From Natrinema sp031626495 (GTDB lineage: Archaea > Halobacteriota > Halobacteria > Halobacteriales > Natrialbaceae): DNA of 64,000 bases. The position numbers were made by a program, and so were the translations under genes. Positions 50,524 through 59,438 of this stretch are shown here, piece by piece. The notes below the pieces were generated by a model, which saw only the letters and a list, made by a program, of their open reading frames with translations, was not told where the DNA came from and searched no databases. Position 1 is the stretch's first letter. Each line of letters starts with the position of its first letter. Location of the stretch: assembly GCF_031626495.1 (NCBI RefSeq), contig NZ_JAMQOJ010000006.1:124001-188000 (forward strand). The letters are read 5' to 3'.

Positions 50524-52383
50524 TCAATCCCTAGCTTCGATGATGTCTATATCGGTGATTTCGAAGCGTGCGCCACTACACTCGCTCTCTGATAGATGCA
50601 GGTTCCAGCCATGGATCTCGACGAGTTCCTGAACAATTGCGAGACCGAATCCGGTATTGTCTTCAGTTGTCGAGTACCCCCGTTCGAAGATACGGTCATG
50701 TTCGGTGGCCGGAATACCCGACCCGTCATCTTCGACGTAAAACCCGGTCTCTAAGTCCCCAACGGTGATCGTGACGTCTTTACCTCCGTGTTCGACCGCG
50801 TTTCGAACGAGATTCTCGAGTAGCTCTTGGAGACGACTTCTGTCGCCGCGAATCACGTGTTGTGTGGGAGTGTGGAGTGTAGCGTCGCCTGTCTCCACAT
50901 GATGCCAACAGGATTCACAGAGTTGACCCAAGTCGATCTTCTCGAACTCGATCGTCGCTGTGCCGGCCTGTGCGAAGGCATGTAGGTCTTCAAGCAGTGT
51001 AGCAGTACGGTCAAGTGCCTGTTCGGCGTCATCGAGATACGGGCATTCACACTCCTCTTGGGCCATTTCCAGACTTCCGATCGCTACGCTCAGCGGACTC
51101 TTCAGGTCGTGACTGACGATACTAGTAAACGTTTCTAACCGCTCGTTTTTCCGGGCGAGTTCTTGTTCATCCTCGACACGATCCAGCGCTGTTGTCGCAT
51201 GAGTAGCGAGTATACTCGCAAGGGACACGTCTGTCTCGTCGAAGGCATTTGGATCGGGTGAGCCGATGAGGTGAACGCCGTGGTCATCCAGTGGGAGAAG
51301 GAACTGACTCTGAATGGGCGTCTCTGGATTGAACCGATCAGGATCTGTAGAGATATCGCTATTGATGTATGGCTCTCCCGTTTCGAAAGCCTTCCATGCG
51401 AGACCTTCGCCGGGTTCGAACGCGGGGGGCTTGCCGACGAGTTCCTCTGTTCGGTCCGTCCACGCGATCGGTATCAGGACTTTTTCTGATTCGTCGTAGA
51501 GATGGAGACCGTTAGCCGGCATCTCGAGAATATCACGGACGGCATTGACGGCGATTTGAGCGACCTCGTCCTCAGTTTCGGCTTGCATGAACGCCTGGGC
51601 GGTACTGTGTAGTTCCTTAATGGCCCGTTCATGCTTTTTCTGTCTGCTTACGTCCAAAACCGTACAGACGAGTTCATTCTTCTCAGTTATAGCGAGCGTG
51701 TGGTCTTCGAGAAACGTGCTCCCATCAGCCCGAAGGCCAGTCGTCTCGCCGCGCCAATATCCTTCCGAAGCGACGTACGGTAGGATCTCCTCACGAACCG
51801 CTTCTACGTTCTCGTCGGGATAGAGGAGTTCCCAGCGCTCGCCGAGTATCTCTTGGCGATCGTAACCGTAGAGTTCCGCGTACGCCTCATTGACGTAGAT
51901 GAATTCGCCATTCTCATCGAGAATGCTAATACCTCCCTGAGAGGTTTCGATGGCCTGGAGGTGGCGTTGTCGAGCTTGTTCTGCCCGCGTCCGCGTGACG
52001 GAATTGACAATTCTATTCGCGAGGAGGGTATACTGGTCGGTCCCCGTCTCTTTCTGGAGGTAGTCAGAGACCCCGGCAGAAATCGCGTCACTGGCGACCT
52101 CTTCGCTCCCCTTGCCGGTAAACAGGATAAACGGTAAATCCGGCTTCCTTTCGCGAACGGTCTTTAGGAACTCGATCCCATTTCGACCGGGCAGCTCGTA
52201 ATCAGAGACGATACAATCGACGTCAGTCTCGTCAAGCCGCGACAACCCCTCGTCTATATCCCTTGCTGTATCGACCGTGAGTCGGTCGTCTTCCCGTTCG
52301 AGAAAGGTTGCGACCATCTCAGCGAAGTCGGGCTCATCATCGACATGGAGAACAGAGATAGGGCCTGAAGGAGAGTCACTCAT
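50524..52383 (-). CDS. Receiver-PAS-GAF histidine kinase
   Basis: A 619-residue signalling protein. A receiver domain at residues 8-125 (VDDE at 14-17, phospho-acceptor Asp61 in CIVSDYELPG, Lys91 in FTGKGSEE), PAS at about 140-255 (GGISILDENGEFIYVNEAYA), GAF at about 260-400, then a HisKA with His425 in FTSIVSHDLKSPLS, and HATPase with LLENLVRNAVEHGG, VEDDGSGIP and TGFGLAIVQEL. A receiver fused in front of a kinase is common in haloarchaea. No cognate regulator is next to it. Cytosolic, as no membrane helix was seen. Confidence 0.93.
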   Translation of the reverse strand: MSDSPSGPISVLHVDDEPDFAEMVATFLEREDDRLTVDTARDIDEGLSRLDETDVDCIVSDYELPGRNGIEFLKTVRERKPDLPFILFTGKGSEEVASDAISAGVSDYLQKETGTDQYTLLANRIVNSVTRTRAEQARQRHLQAIETSQGGISILDENGEFIYVNEAYAELYGYDRQEILGERWELLYPDENVEAVREEILPYVASEGYWRGETTGLRADGSTFLEDHTLAITEKNELVCTVLDVSRQKKHERAIKELHSTAQAFMQAETEDEVAQIAVNAVRDILEMPANGLHLYDESEKVLIPIAWTDRTEELVGKPPAFEPGEGLAWKAFETGEPYINSDISTDPDRFNPETPIQSQFLLPLDDHGVHLIGSPDPNAFDETDVSLASILATHATTALDRVEDEQELARKNERLETFTSIVSHDLKSPLSVAIGSLEMAQEECECPYLDDAEQALDRTATLLEDLHAFAQAGTATIEFEKIDLGQLCESCWHHVETGDATLHTPTQHVIRGDRSRLQELLENLVRNAVEHGGKDVTITVGDLETGFYVEDDGSGIPATEHDRIFERGYSTTEDNTGFGLAIVQELVEIHGWNLHLSESECSGARFEITDIDIIEARD

Positions 52384-52775
52384 TATTCATTCTCATACGG
52401 TCTCACATGTTTATCTAACGGCCCTCTCGCGGCGGTCAGGACTCGGATGAGTTTAGGTTAATCGGCACCCAATCGGGAAAAGTCAACTACTGGACCGACA
52501 ATCGATGCCACGCAGACGACAGCGGGGCAGGTATAACGATGTGGTAGCAGCCGTCTCTAGCGAGCTATCTGCGAACGAGGATGTAGCGTTTGTGACGAAG
52601 GTAGGAGCGCTACTGACTACTGGGAAGGCGAGACGCTCGCTGGGTCGAAATGAGGATGATACAACGTAGTCATAAGTGATTCGATAGCAGAGCCTGTCCC
52701 AAAGCTGATAACCGAACGGCGGATCATCACCGGCCTCCTTGAACGATTTTGGAGGGTACCCGGGTAACAAAATCC
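52384..52775. other. Gene-free stretch
   Basis: No gene seen. The region near 52384-52420 should hold the kinase promoter. GGAGGG lies 20 bases before the ATG at 52776. Confidence 0.3.
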
Positions 52776-53435
52776 ATGTCTGATTCTCGTCCCGCCATCT
52801 TGGAGAGGGATCTCGCGCCGAGAGTGATCATCTGGTTCGGCGTTCTCGTGGCGCTGACGCTGTTCCTGTTCGCCATTCGGCTACTCGGGACCGCAACAGA
52901 GGCGTTCTCTGACGTCGTCGAGTGGTCTCTGAGCCGAATCGTGACCGACGACCTGCGGCACTCGGCGTCAGTTGGCTGGCGGCCTACGGCCTGATGAACG
53001 GCTCGGTCGTGGCAGCGATAGCGGTGACGTTCTTCGAAGCCGACCTCGTCTCGTCGACGCAGTTCTTCCTGTTGATGGCGGGCGCCCGGCTCGGTACCTC
53101 CGGGATGATCGTTCTCATCGGTGGACTGGAGTTCCTCCAAGAGCGCGAAGACTCGGTCACGGAATCGGTGAGTTTGGCATCCTCTCGTTCCTCCTGACCC
53201 AGACGATCTACGTTCCGGCGACCACAGTAGGGTACGTCACCTTGCCGTGGCTTCTCTCGGCGTTCCCGTCTCTCAGACTGGCCGGCAACGACAGGGGGGC
53301 GGCACGGACGGGTCAGCGATCGACGCGTTCGTCGAGTACTTTGTTCCTGCTCCGACGTTCCTGCTGGCCGTCATCCTGTTATTCCTCAGCCTCCGGCTGT
53401 TCGACGCAGTCCTCGATAGGGCCGATACGGAGTGA
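52776..53435 (+). pseudogene. Wrecked sodium/phosphate-type symporter gene
   Basis: Four pieces in three frames, in order: MSDSRPAILERDLAPRVIIW with LVALTLFLFAIRLLGTATEA; then LGVSWLAAYGLMNGSVVAAI, FFEADLVSSTQFFLLMAGAR and GTSGMIVLIGGLEFLQERED; then GILSFLLTQTIYVPATTVGY; then FVEYFVPAPTFLLAVILLFL to TGA. The helices and the words G-L-M-N-G-S-V and G-A-R-L-G-T-S match Na/Pi cotransporters. At least three frameshifts and some deleted sequence make it nonfunctional. Confidence 0.75.
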
Positions 53436-53713
53436 CTTCGGCATGAGTTCCACGACCGGCTCAAGAGCCGGTGGGCGCCACTCATTCGAGATCGTCTGTC
53501 CGACCCTGTCTGCATTCGTGGACACAGTACTCACGGAGTGCAGCAAAGGAGTGATCAGTATCTGCCCGCTGCAAGTTGCAGAAGTGAGAAACCGCAATAC
53601 TACTGTCGTTCCCCGCCGAACATCGGGACGATCGACCGGAGCCGTACTGGGGGCATCGATAGCTCAGAATGAGTATCTACATATTTTGATCTTTTGGAAA
53701 GATGGCTGCGTAA
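53436..53713. other. Gap between two transporter relics
   Basis: No gene recognised on either strand. AT-richer near 53660-53700. Confidence 0.3.
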
Positions 53714-54064
53714 AGTGGAGATACGACTACACTGCCGCTCGCAATTGCGATTGCTCGTGTGAAACCGGCCGCGAATGCTGCTGTAATCCGCTCGAACCTG
53801 GCACTCTTGACTGGCATCGCGGCTGGTGCCGTTGTTCTGAACGGATCGGGGTACGCAGTCGGTCTCTTGATCAGCCATCGAAGGGATCGACCGACACGTA
53901 TCGCGTCAATCCTCTCTGTCGGGATGCGTGATTTCGCTGTCGCAGCGGCACTCGTGATCGCTGCTGGCTTTCCGACGATTGCGCCGCTTCCAGCGGTGAT
54001 CTTCGGCGTCGTCGAGATGGCAACGAGCGCCGGTCTTGCCAGTTGGTTCGGGCGAGCAGACTGA
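53714..54064 (+). pseudogene. C-terminal fragment of a bile-acid:sodium symporter family protein
   Basis: After an in-frame TAA (53711-53713) the frame reads TTTLPLAIAIARVKPAANAA, VIRSNLALLTGIAAGAVVLN, SVGMRDFAVAAALVIAAGFP, LPAVIFGVVEMATSAGLASW. The G-M-R-D-F-A-V-A-A-A word and three membrane helices are typical of the last part of BASS-family symporters. The N-terminal two thirds are missing. The stop is two bases before the stop of the convergent gene. Confidence 0.65.
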
Positions 54065-54065
54065 G

Positions 54066-54404
54066 TTACCCCGACTCTGTCTCTAGACGCTCGACTAAGC
54101 CCTCACGGAACATCTCCCGCGTCCCGTCGGGACCAGTGACTGTCAGCACCGTTTCTTCGTACGGAGGCGACACGGTGATATCGTACTCGGCAAACGAACA
54201 GCACTGCAACTCGTTTGCAGTGAAACGAGCCACCGCCTGCAGTGACTCATCGGTTCCGGCGAACCGAATGTCCAGCCCTTTCTCGCGTTCCTCGAATCCC
54301 GTGTAATGGGAGATGAGCAGTGATCGGACCGCTTCTGACCGCTCTTTTTCGTCTTCTTCGGTCAATGTACACGCAACCACTCGTTCTGAGTCGCTCTGTC
54401 TCAT
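54066..54404 (-). CDS. Cys-Cys motif protein of the mercury-type cluster
   Basis: A 112-residue protein. The second half has ARFTANELQCCSFAEYDITV, then VLTVTGPDGTREMFREGLVE. The E-L-Q-C-C-S/P-F signature with a following strand and T-G-P-x-G occurs in small proteins found with metal-resistance genes; the vicinal cysteines suggest thiophilic metal binding. It is divergent from the HxlR regulator and shares an upstream dyad with the lyase-like gene at 55246-55905. Exact role unknown. Confidence 0.7.
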   Translation of the reverse strand: MRQSDSERVVACTLTEEDEKERSEAVRSLLISHYTGFEEREKGLDIRFAGTDESLQAVARFTANELQCCSFAEYDITVSPPYEETVLTVTGPDGTREMFREGLVERLETESG

Positions 54405-54434
54405 AGTCCACTATTACTTTCGAACCCGAACTAT

Positions 54435-54458
54435 TTATACTGTCGAGTCCGAAGTATA
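54435..54458 (-). promoter_or_regulatory. Promoter dyad shared with the organomercurial-lyase-like gene
   Basis: Minus strand: ATACTTCGGACTCGACAGTAT, dyad arms ATACT and AGTAT with an AA/TATA part. It lies 31 bases before the ATG at 54404. The same motif, one base different in the centre, is 28 bases before the ATG at 55905. The position overlaps where TBP/TFB bind, so a repressor here would block initiation. The HxlR protein encoded at 54484 is the obvious candidate. Confidence 0.6.
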
Positions 54459-54483
54459 GAACCAAGTGTGGTGAACGAAAGCT

Positions 54484-54867
54484 ATGGGAGATGCCCCTGA
54501 CTCAGTAACTGAAACGACGGACGCGGCAGATATCGACCAAGACTGTCTCTGTCCACTGGGTGGTGTAATGGATTTACTCAGTCGCCGTTACGCGATGCAA
54601 CTCATTTGTGTGGTTGATGCAATCGGTCCTGCACGGTACGGCGACATCGAAGAGACGTTCGACGGCGTGAGTAGTTCGACGCTCTCGACGAGACTCGACG
54701 AGCTCGTCGAGGCTGGGATCCTCTCCCGAGAGCAGTACGCTGAGATTCCACCACGGGTCGAATACGAACTCACGGAGACTGGCGAAGAACTGGGCCAACA
54801 TCTGGAACCCCTCCTCAAGTGGGCTGAAGAAATTGACGAGGACGAAGTTTCTGTAGGTCAGGAGTAG
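54484..54867 (+). CDS. HxlR-family transcription regulator
   Basis: A 127-residue HxlR-type winged helix: CLCPLGGVMDLLSRRYAMQL, ARYGDIEETFDGVSSSTLST, RLDELVEAGILSREQYAEIP, PRVEYELTETGEEL. The cysteines in DQDCLCPLGG at about 20-24 could sense a metal or oxidant, as for thiol-based HxlR proteins. Divergent from the Cys-Cys protein gene; probably controls both minus-strand promoters of this cluster. Confidence 0.9.
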   Translation: MGDAPDSVTETTDAADIDQDCLCPLGGVMDLLSRRYAMQLICVVDAIGPARYGDIEETFDGVSSSTLSTRLDELVEAGILSREQYAEIPPRVEYELTETGEELGQHLEPLLKWAEEIDEDEVSVGQE

Positions 54868-54877
54868 AATTCTGTCG

Positions 54878-55249
54878 CTATAGCGGAATCGACAGATAGC
54901 GGATAGCAAGCAGGCCTGCTGTGAAGACGAATAGCGTCGCTGGAGCGGCAGCTTTCGACGGCGGGTCACCAGTGCGAAGATGGGTGACCACCGCCCCTAC
55001 CATGACACCGCTCAGGAGGAGGCCACCGGCCAACGTCAGTCCGGGCAACCACAAGAGCCCTGCAATCAGACCTGCTCCGGCCCCGATTTCAACCACCCTA
55101 GTAACGATTCGGAACCATTGTGGATATCCAAATCGCTGAAAATCTTCTACCTGATCCTCTTGGTTGGTGACCTTTGCCCCACCGACTCCCAGGCCGACGA
55201 GTCCGAGTACGGCTTGGGAGCCGAGGATAGCGACGGTGGGAAGGTTCAT
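54878..55249 (-). CDS. DoxX-like membrane protein
   Basis: A 123-residue protein with four membrane helices: TVAILGSQAVLGLVGLGVGG, VTRVVEIGAGAGLIAGLLWL, LTLAGGLLLSGVMVGAVVTH, ATLFVFTAGLLAIRYLSI. The word AKVTNQEDQVEDFQRFGYPQ, then WF between helices 1 and 2 is typical of DoxX. Start overlaps the end of the lyase-like gene by four bases, so translation is coupled. Confidence 0.83.
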   Translation of the reverse strand: MNLPTVAILGSQAVLGLVGLGVGGAKVTNQEDQVEDFQRFGYPQWFRIVTRVVEIGAGAGLIAGLLWLPGLTLAGGLLLSGVMVGAVVTHLRTGDPPSKAAAPATLFVFTAGLLAIRYLSIPL

Positions 55250-55905
55250 TCGGTCACCTCCGACGGAGTCGTCGCCGTCAGGGCAGCAGCGATGGGCACG
55301 CCGGATTCGAGAGGAATACCAACGGTGGTGGCTGCCACGTCCTCTGCCCAGTGCTCGTACTCCTCACGAGTGTAGAACGCCTTCACGTACGGACAGACGG
55401 CACCGTAGACGTCCTCGGCAGCCGGGGTATCATCAAGGGGAACGTCGCTCTCAGTGGCCACGCCGAACGACATAACCGCGTCTGACGGAGTGACGTCGAT
55501 ATTACCCTCGGGAGAGGCCTGTATCTCGATGGATTCTTTCGTAGGGGTTTCAGTCCTAACCTCAACGTGTTCGTCCACGAGATGGGCCAGTGCTATCCCG
55601 TCGTAGAAACACCGAAAGTAGTAGGTCTGGCCGTCCGTCTGCGCGTAGTGCGGGGTCTCTGCCTCGACGTGGCAGAGTTCGTCGATAGCGATCCCTTCTC
55701 CCTCGACTACACTACGGAAGGCCGCGATCATATCGTCGAACGTTTCGATTGAGTCGCCGAAGAACCGGCTCATGTTATCTGCTGCGGCCTCCGGGAGTTC
55801 TGCAGTCTTCACTGGCCGCTCTTCGATCCAACTGTCTGAATTCGGAGTCTGTTTACCTGTTTTCTCGGCCGTTAGATCGGCGCAGTTGCAGTCTTGGTGC
55901 GACAT
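55246..55905 (-). CDS. merB: Alkylmercury lyase (MerB)-like protein
   Basis: A 219-residue protein. The C-terminal half has EDVYGAVCPYVKAFYTREEY, then EHWAEDVAATTVGIPLESGV, the MerB signature with the cysteine in C-P-Y/F-V and a helix E-x-W. Preceding words IDELCHVEAETPHYAQTDGQ and YYFRCFYDGIALAHLV match the central fold. A Cys-rich start (MSHQDCNCADL) may bind metal. MerB cleaves carbon-mercury bonds. The second catalytic cysteine of bacterial MerB is not evident where expected, so the substrate may differ. Start at MSHQDC (55905); transcribed with doxX. Confidence 0.8.
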   Translation of the reverse strand: MSHQDCNCADLTAEKTGKQTPNSDSWIEERPVKTAELPEAAADNMSRFFGDSIETFDDMIAAFRSVVEGEGIAIDELCHVEAETPHYAQTDGQTYYFRCFYDGIALAHLVDEHVEVRTETPTKESIEIQASPEGNIDVTPSDAVMSFGVATESDVPLDDTPAAEDVYGAVCPYVKAFYTREEYEHWAEDVAATTVGIPLESGVPIAAALTATTPSEVTE

Positions 55906-55932
55906 GCACCTATACATCTACTCTCGAAGTAG

Positions 55933-55955
55933 TTATACTGTCAAGTCCGAAGTAT
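55933..55955 (-). promoter_or_regulatory. Promoter dyad of the lyase-like gene
   Basis: Minus strand: ATACTTCGGACTTGACAGTAT with dyad arms ATACT/AGTAT, then AACT. Second copy of the motif at 54435-54458, at almost the same distance from its gene. Confidence 0.6.
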
Positions 55956-56049
55956 TGCATCCGCTTCGGAGAATCGAAGTTAGTGAGCCGTCTCAAACCC
56001 ACGGAAACATGCACGAGCGTACTGTATATGACAGCCGACCGGAAAGACG

Positions 56050-56377
56050 ATGACCCGCACCAGCGAGACGGAGGTTCTGATTGTTGGCGGCGGTCTCGCC
56101 GGGCTAACGTCAGCAAACGGCCACTTCACTCGCGTGATAGGACGCTCGCGTTTTCGCACAGTACCTCGCCACAGGGAGTCCCGGGAATCCTTCCGAGGCA
56201 CTCACTCAGTTTGAGCGGCGGCGCCGAGACGCCGCGACACGCGTCCAACGCGAAGCCCGCTTCGAGAGTGCCGTGATGTTTCTGGAATCAAACGGCCTCA
56301 GACGAATTCGGGATGCAGCGGTCAAGCACACGCCTCTGTTCGACTGGTTCGTCAAGCGCCGGGCGACCGGTGATTAG
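56050..56377 (+). pseudogene. FAD monooxygenase gene reduced to its two ends
   Basis: The start MTRTSETEVLIVGGGLAGLT, then SA is the FAD-binding first strand of a UbiH/PHBH-type monooxygenase. About 20 codons later, in another frame, comes AQYLATGSPGNPSEALTQFE, RRRRDAATRVQREARFESAV and the natural C-terminus to TAG at 56375-56377. Some 250 middle residues are missing. The same end-to-end plan is seen in the EF-1A relic at 49.6 kb. Confidence 0.7.
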
Positions 56378-56572
56378 TCGAGAGCCCGAATTCGCTCGAC
56401 CGCTGATTTGAACTCCGCTGGACGTCGAGAGCCGAGGCACCACCGTTTGTCCGAACCACTTCGACGCCCTGGCTCCCGAAGTAAATACACTGAGTTCCCG
56501 TTCGACGATCAGATCAGAACCCGTACCGGTTCGTGGCTGGGTTTCAATACCGCCGCAGCGCTTTTCTCCAAC

Positions 56573-57496
56573 ATGGAGACCAAACGGACACCCGAGGACG
56601 TCTTTGGGCTCTTGTCCGACGAAATTCGGCTCGACATTCTTCGGACAGTCGCACTCGCACAACAGGAAAAGCAGGAAACAGGGATTGCTGCACTGTCGTT
56701 TTCGGATATTTACGACCGGGTTGACGTGGACAACACCTCGAAGCTGTCGTATCATCTTGGGGAACTCACTGGTACGTTCCTCAGGAAGCACGAGGACGAC
56801 TATGCATTCACCCACGCTGGCGAACAACTGGTTCGTTTTATACTCGCCGAGAATTATCGCTCTCCCGAGAGCTTTGGACCTATCGAGACGGAGGGGCAAT
56901 GTCTCTACTGCGGTGAAACGGCCCTCCAGGCGAGGTTACACGAGCAATACTTCTTCATCCGGTGTTCGGAATGCAATCGGCCCGCGTTCTCGTACAGGGT
57001 CAGGCCTGCACAGGTACAGGCTCGAACCGACTCCGACCTGATTGAATCCGTCATCTGGGAGCAAGCTGGTGACTTCGTCAAAATGCGGCAGGATGTATGT
57101 CCGGACTGTGCAGGTAATCTCGATACTGAGGTGATTGACGCTGAGAACGAGTCCGTTCCAGATTCAGTGCCCGTGTCCTTCGCTACCCGTAGCGAATGCC
57201 AGCAGTGTCTGCGATTTATGAGCGTCCCGCTGACCCATGCCGCTGCCTACCATCCGGAGTCAGTCGCTTTCCATTGGGAGCACGGCGTGGATATCATGGG
57301 AACCGGAATGTGGGAGCTTCACCAGTATCTCCTTGACGGAACGTGGACCTCGGAGCGGACAGGCAGTAACCCGGTCGAGTACCGGGTCGAATTACGGCGT
57401 GATGCTACCTCACTTCGACTGTATCTCGACGATGCTGCCGTGGTCAAACGAACCGAGCGCGTGCAACGCAGAAACCAGAGTGAGCGGCGTTCATAA
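56573..57496 (+). CDS. Winged-helix regulator with zinc-binding C-terminal domain
   Basis: A 307-residue protein. Residues 1-100 are an ArsR-like winged helix (EDVFGLLSDEIRLDILRTVA, IYDRVDVDNTSKLSYHLGEL). Then come two cysteine pairs, CLYC (about 109-112) with CSEC (132-135), and CPDC (about 178-181) with CQQC (about 210-213), forming two zinc ribbons, followed by a mixed alpha/beta end. The layout matches the haloarchaeal DUF7347/DUF7351 regulators. Start at METKRTPED; upstream codons in the open frame are arginine-rich and not part of it. Confidence 0.85.
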   Translation: METKRTPEDVFGLLSDEIRLDILRTVALAQQEKQETGIAALSFSDIYDRVDVDNTSKLSYHLGELTGTFLRKHEDDYAFTHAGEQLVRFILAENYRSPESFGPIETEGQCLYCGETALQARLHEQYFFIRCSECNRPAFSYRVRPAQVQARTDSDLIESVIWEQAGDFVKMRQDVCPDCAGNLDTEVIDAENESVPDSVPVSFATRSECQQCLRFMSVPLTHAAAYHPESVAFHWEHGVDIMGTGMWELHQYLLDGTWTSERTGSNPVEYRVELRRDATSLRLYLDDAAVVKRTERVQRRNQSERRS

Positions 57497-57671
57497 CAGA
57501 CAAATGTCAAAAGAGCCGTTGAGTGATTTGGATACTCGTCGGAGTGAATAGCTGAAATACCCCCTCGTACGCTCATTCTGACGCCGAGTCGCTCAAACTC
57601 GATTTTGAAACCACTCTGGTAATATATCAATAGCTCGATAAATATTATGGGGCGGTAGTACGACCTTCCAG

Positions 57672-59438
57672 ATGTGGAAATTGGTGTTCGAACCGATGAC
57701 GCAAACCGAAACGACTGATCACGGTCGATTTGACGAACAGTTCGCTGAATACGCGACCCAACTCGCCGACGCTCACGGCGTGTCCGGGTACACGAAGACT
57801 CCCGACGGAACGGTCGTCTACGCGGCTTACAGCGACGGCGAGTACGATCTGCACACGCCCGACGGCCAGCTTACTCAGTCGGACGGTGACATCACGTCTC
57901 CGAAGTGGCTTCAGGGCCGCGAATCGCTACTCGCCTACCGTGACGAAAACGGTGCCGAACAGTTCGACCTTCTGGAGGTCAATCCGGAGACCGGTACCAC
58001 CACGCCGATTCTCGACGACCAGTTCCTCAATTTCAAAGCCCGACAGCATCCAAGGGATCCGGATCGGATCGCGTTCGTTTCGAACCGAGACCGATCGTTA
58101 GATCTGTACACTCTCCACCTCGACGAGGGAGAGATCACCAAGCAGTCCGAGGTTCCGGAACCGGTCATGGGCTACGCCTGGTCGCCGGACGGTCAGCGGC
58201 TCGTCTACCAGGCCGGTACCTTCGAAGATTCCGCACTCCGTCTCGTCGATCTTCCCCTCGATAGAGATGACGTGTTCATCGACGAACCCGACTCCGAGCA
58301 GTCGTTCGCTTTTACCGACGACGGATACGGTGCCTGGTCGGAGGAAGGAATCGTCTTTACGACTAACCACGAGACGGGCTATCGAGAACTCGCCGTCGCG
58401 GACGGGGATGGAGACTACGAACTCCGCTACGTGAACCACTGCGACAAGTACGACCCGCAATGGACGGGTGACGGCGACATCGTGTTCCTCGAAGTCCGAG
58501 GCGGTGACCGTCATCTACGCGTCCTCAGCGACGGCGAGGTCACGACCATCGAGAACACCGGCATGAACATGGACGTGAAAGCCATCGACGGTGACGTCTT
58601 CTACAAACACTGGAGTCCGGCCACCGCCGGGGACCTGCGTCAGAACGGAACCACAATCGTCGATGAAGGGTGGGTCGAGGCACAGACGGTGGCACCCGAA
58701 GAGGTCACATACAAATCCTTCGATGGCCAAGAGATCGCAGCACGGCTCTACAGGCCGGAAGGAGAGCCACTCGGCGGCATTATCAAGGCGCACGGGGGCC
58801 CAGAGGCACAGCACTACAACCGCCTCGACATTGTCACGCAGACGCTCGTCCACGCCGGGTTCGAAGTCCTGGCACCGGACTTCCGTGGGAGTCTCGGCTA
58901 CGGTCGAGAGTTCCGGAAGGCGAGCGATGGTGATCTCGGTGGCGACGACCTCACAGACGTGGTCGCAGGCGCTGAGTATCTCCGTGATCGCGGACGCACG
59001 CACGTCGGAATCCTGGGCGGATCCTACGGCGGATACATGGCACTGATGGGCGTGGGCGCGACCGACGCCTTCGACATGGGCGCGAGCGTCTGTGGCGTCG
59101 TCAACTGGGAGACGACCGTCGAAGACGCCCGGCAGTATCTCGGTGACGTGTTGATGCGGAAACTCAACGGAACGCCCGAGGACAAGCCCGACCTTTACGA
59201 AGAACGATCTCCGATAACCTACACCGACGATATCGACGTTCCCCTGCTCATCGTTCAGGGAGCGAACGATCCTCGGGTACCCCAAAGTGAGGCCGAGCAA
59301 CTCGTGTCCTCGCTCACCGAACGGGGCATCGATCACGAGTACATCCTGTTCGAGGACGAAGGGCACGGCGTGGAGCGAACGGAGAACCGCATCGAGTACA
59401 TCACCCGAACTGTCGAGTTTTTCAGTTCACACGTCTGA
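57672..59438 (+). CDS. S9-family prolyl oligopeptidase-like peptidase
   Basis: A 588-residue serine peptidase. A beta-propeller takes the first 330 residues (WSPDGQRLVYQAG and similar blades). The alpha/beta-hydrolase part has HGGPEAQHYN (oxyanion side), the nucleophile in ILGGSYGGYMALM (Ser near 451), the acid in VQGANDPRVPQSEAEQL (about 532) and the histidine in EDEGHGVER (about 565). No signal peptide, so it degrades short peptides in the cytosol. ATAAATAT at 57638-57645 suits a leaderless start near 57672; a start at MTQTETT (57696) is equally possible. Confidence 0.92.
   Translation: MWKLVFEPMTQTETTDHGRFDEQFAEYATQLADAHGVSGYTKTPDGTVVYAAYSDGEYDLHTPDGQLTQSDGDITSPKWLQGRESLLAYRDENGAEQFDLLEVNPETGTTTPILDDQFLNFKARQHPRDPDRIAFVSNRDRSLDLYTLHLDEGEITKQSEVPEPVMGYAWSPDGQRLVYQAGTFEDSALRLVDLPLDRDDVFIDEPDSEQSFAFTDDGYGAWSEEGIVFTTNHETGYRELAVADGDGDYELRYVNHCDKYDPQWTGDGDIVFLEVRGGDRHLRVLSDGEVTTIENTGMNMDVKAIDGDVFYKHWSPATAGDLRQNGTTIVDEGWVEAQTVAPEEVTYKSFDGQEIAARLYRPEGEPLGGIIKAHGGPEAQHYNRLDIVTQTLVHAGFEVLAPDFRGSLGYGREFRKASDGDLGGDDLTDVVAGAEYLRDRGRTHVGILGGSYGGYMALMGVGATDAFDMGASVCGVVNWETTVEDARQYLGDVLMRKLNGTPEDKPDLYEERSPITYTDDIDVPLLIVQGANDPRVPQSEAEQLVSSLTERGIDHEYILFEDEGHGVERTENRIEYITRTVEFFSSHV

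Noticed and set aside
58515..59366. 283-codon frame antisense to the S9 peptidase
   Set aside because: Shadow; catalytic triad is on the plus strand.
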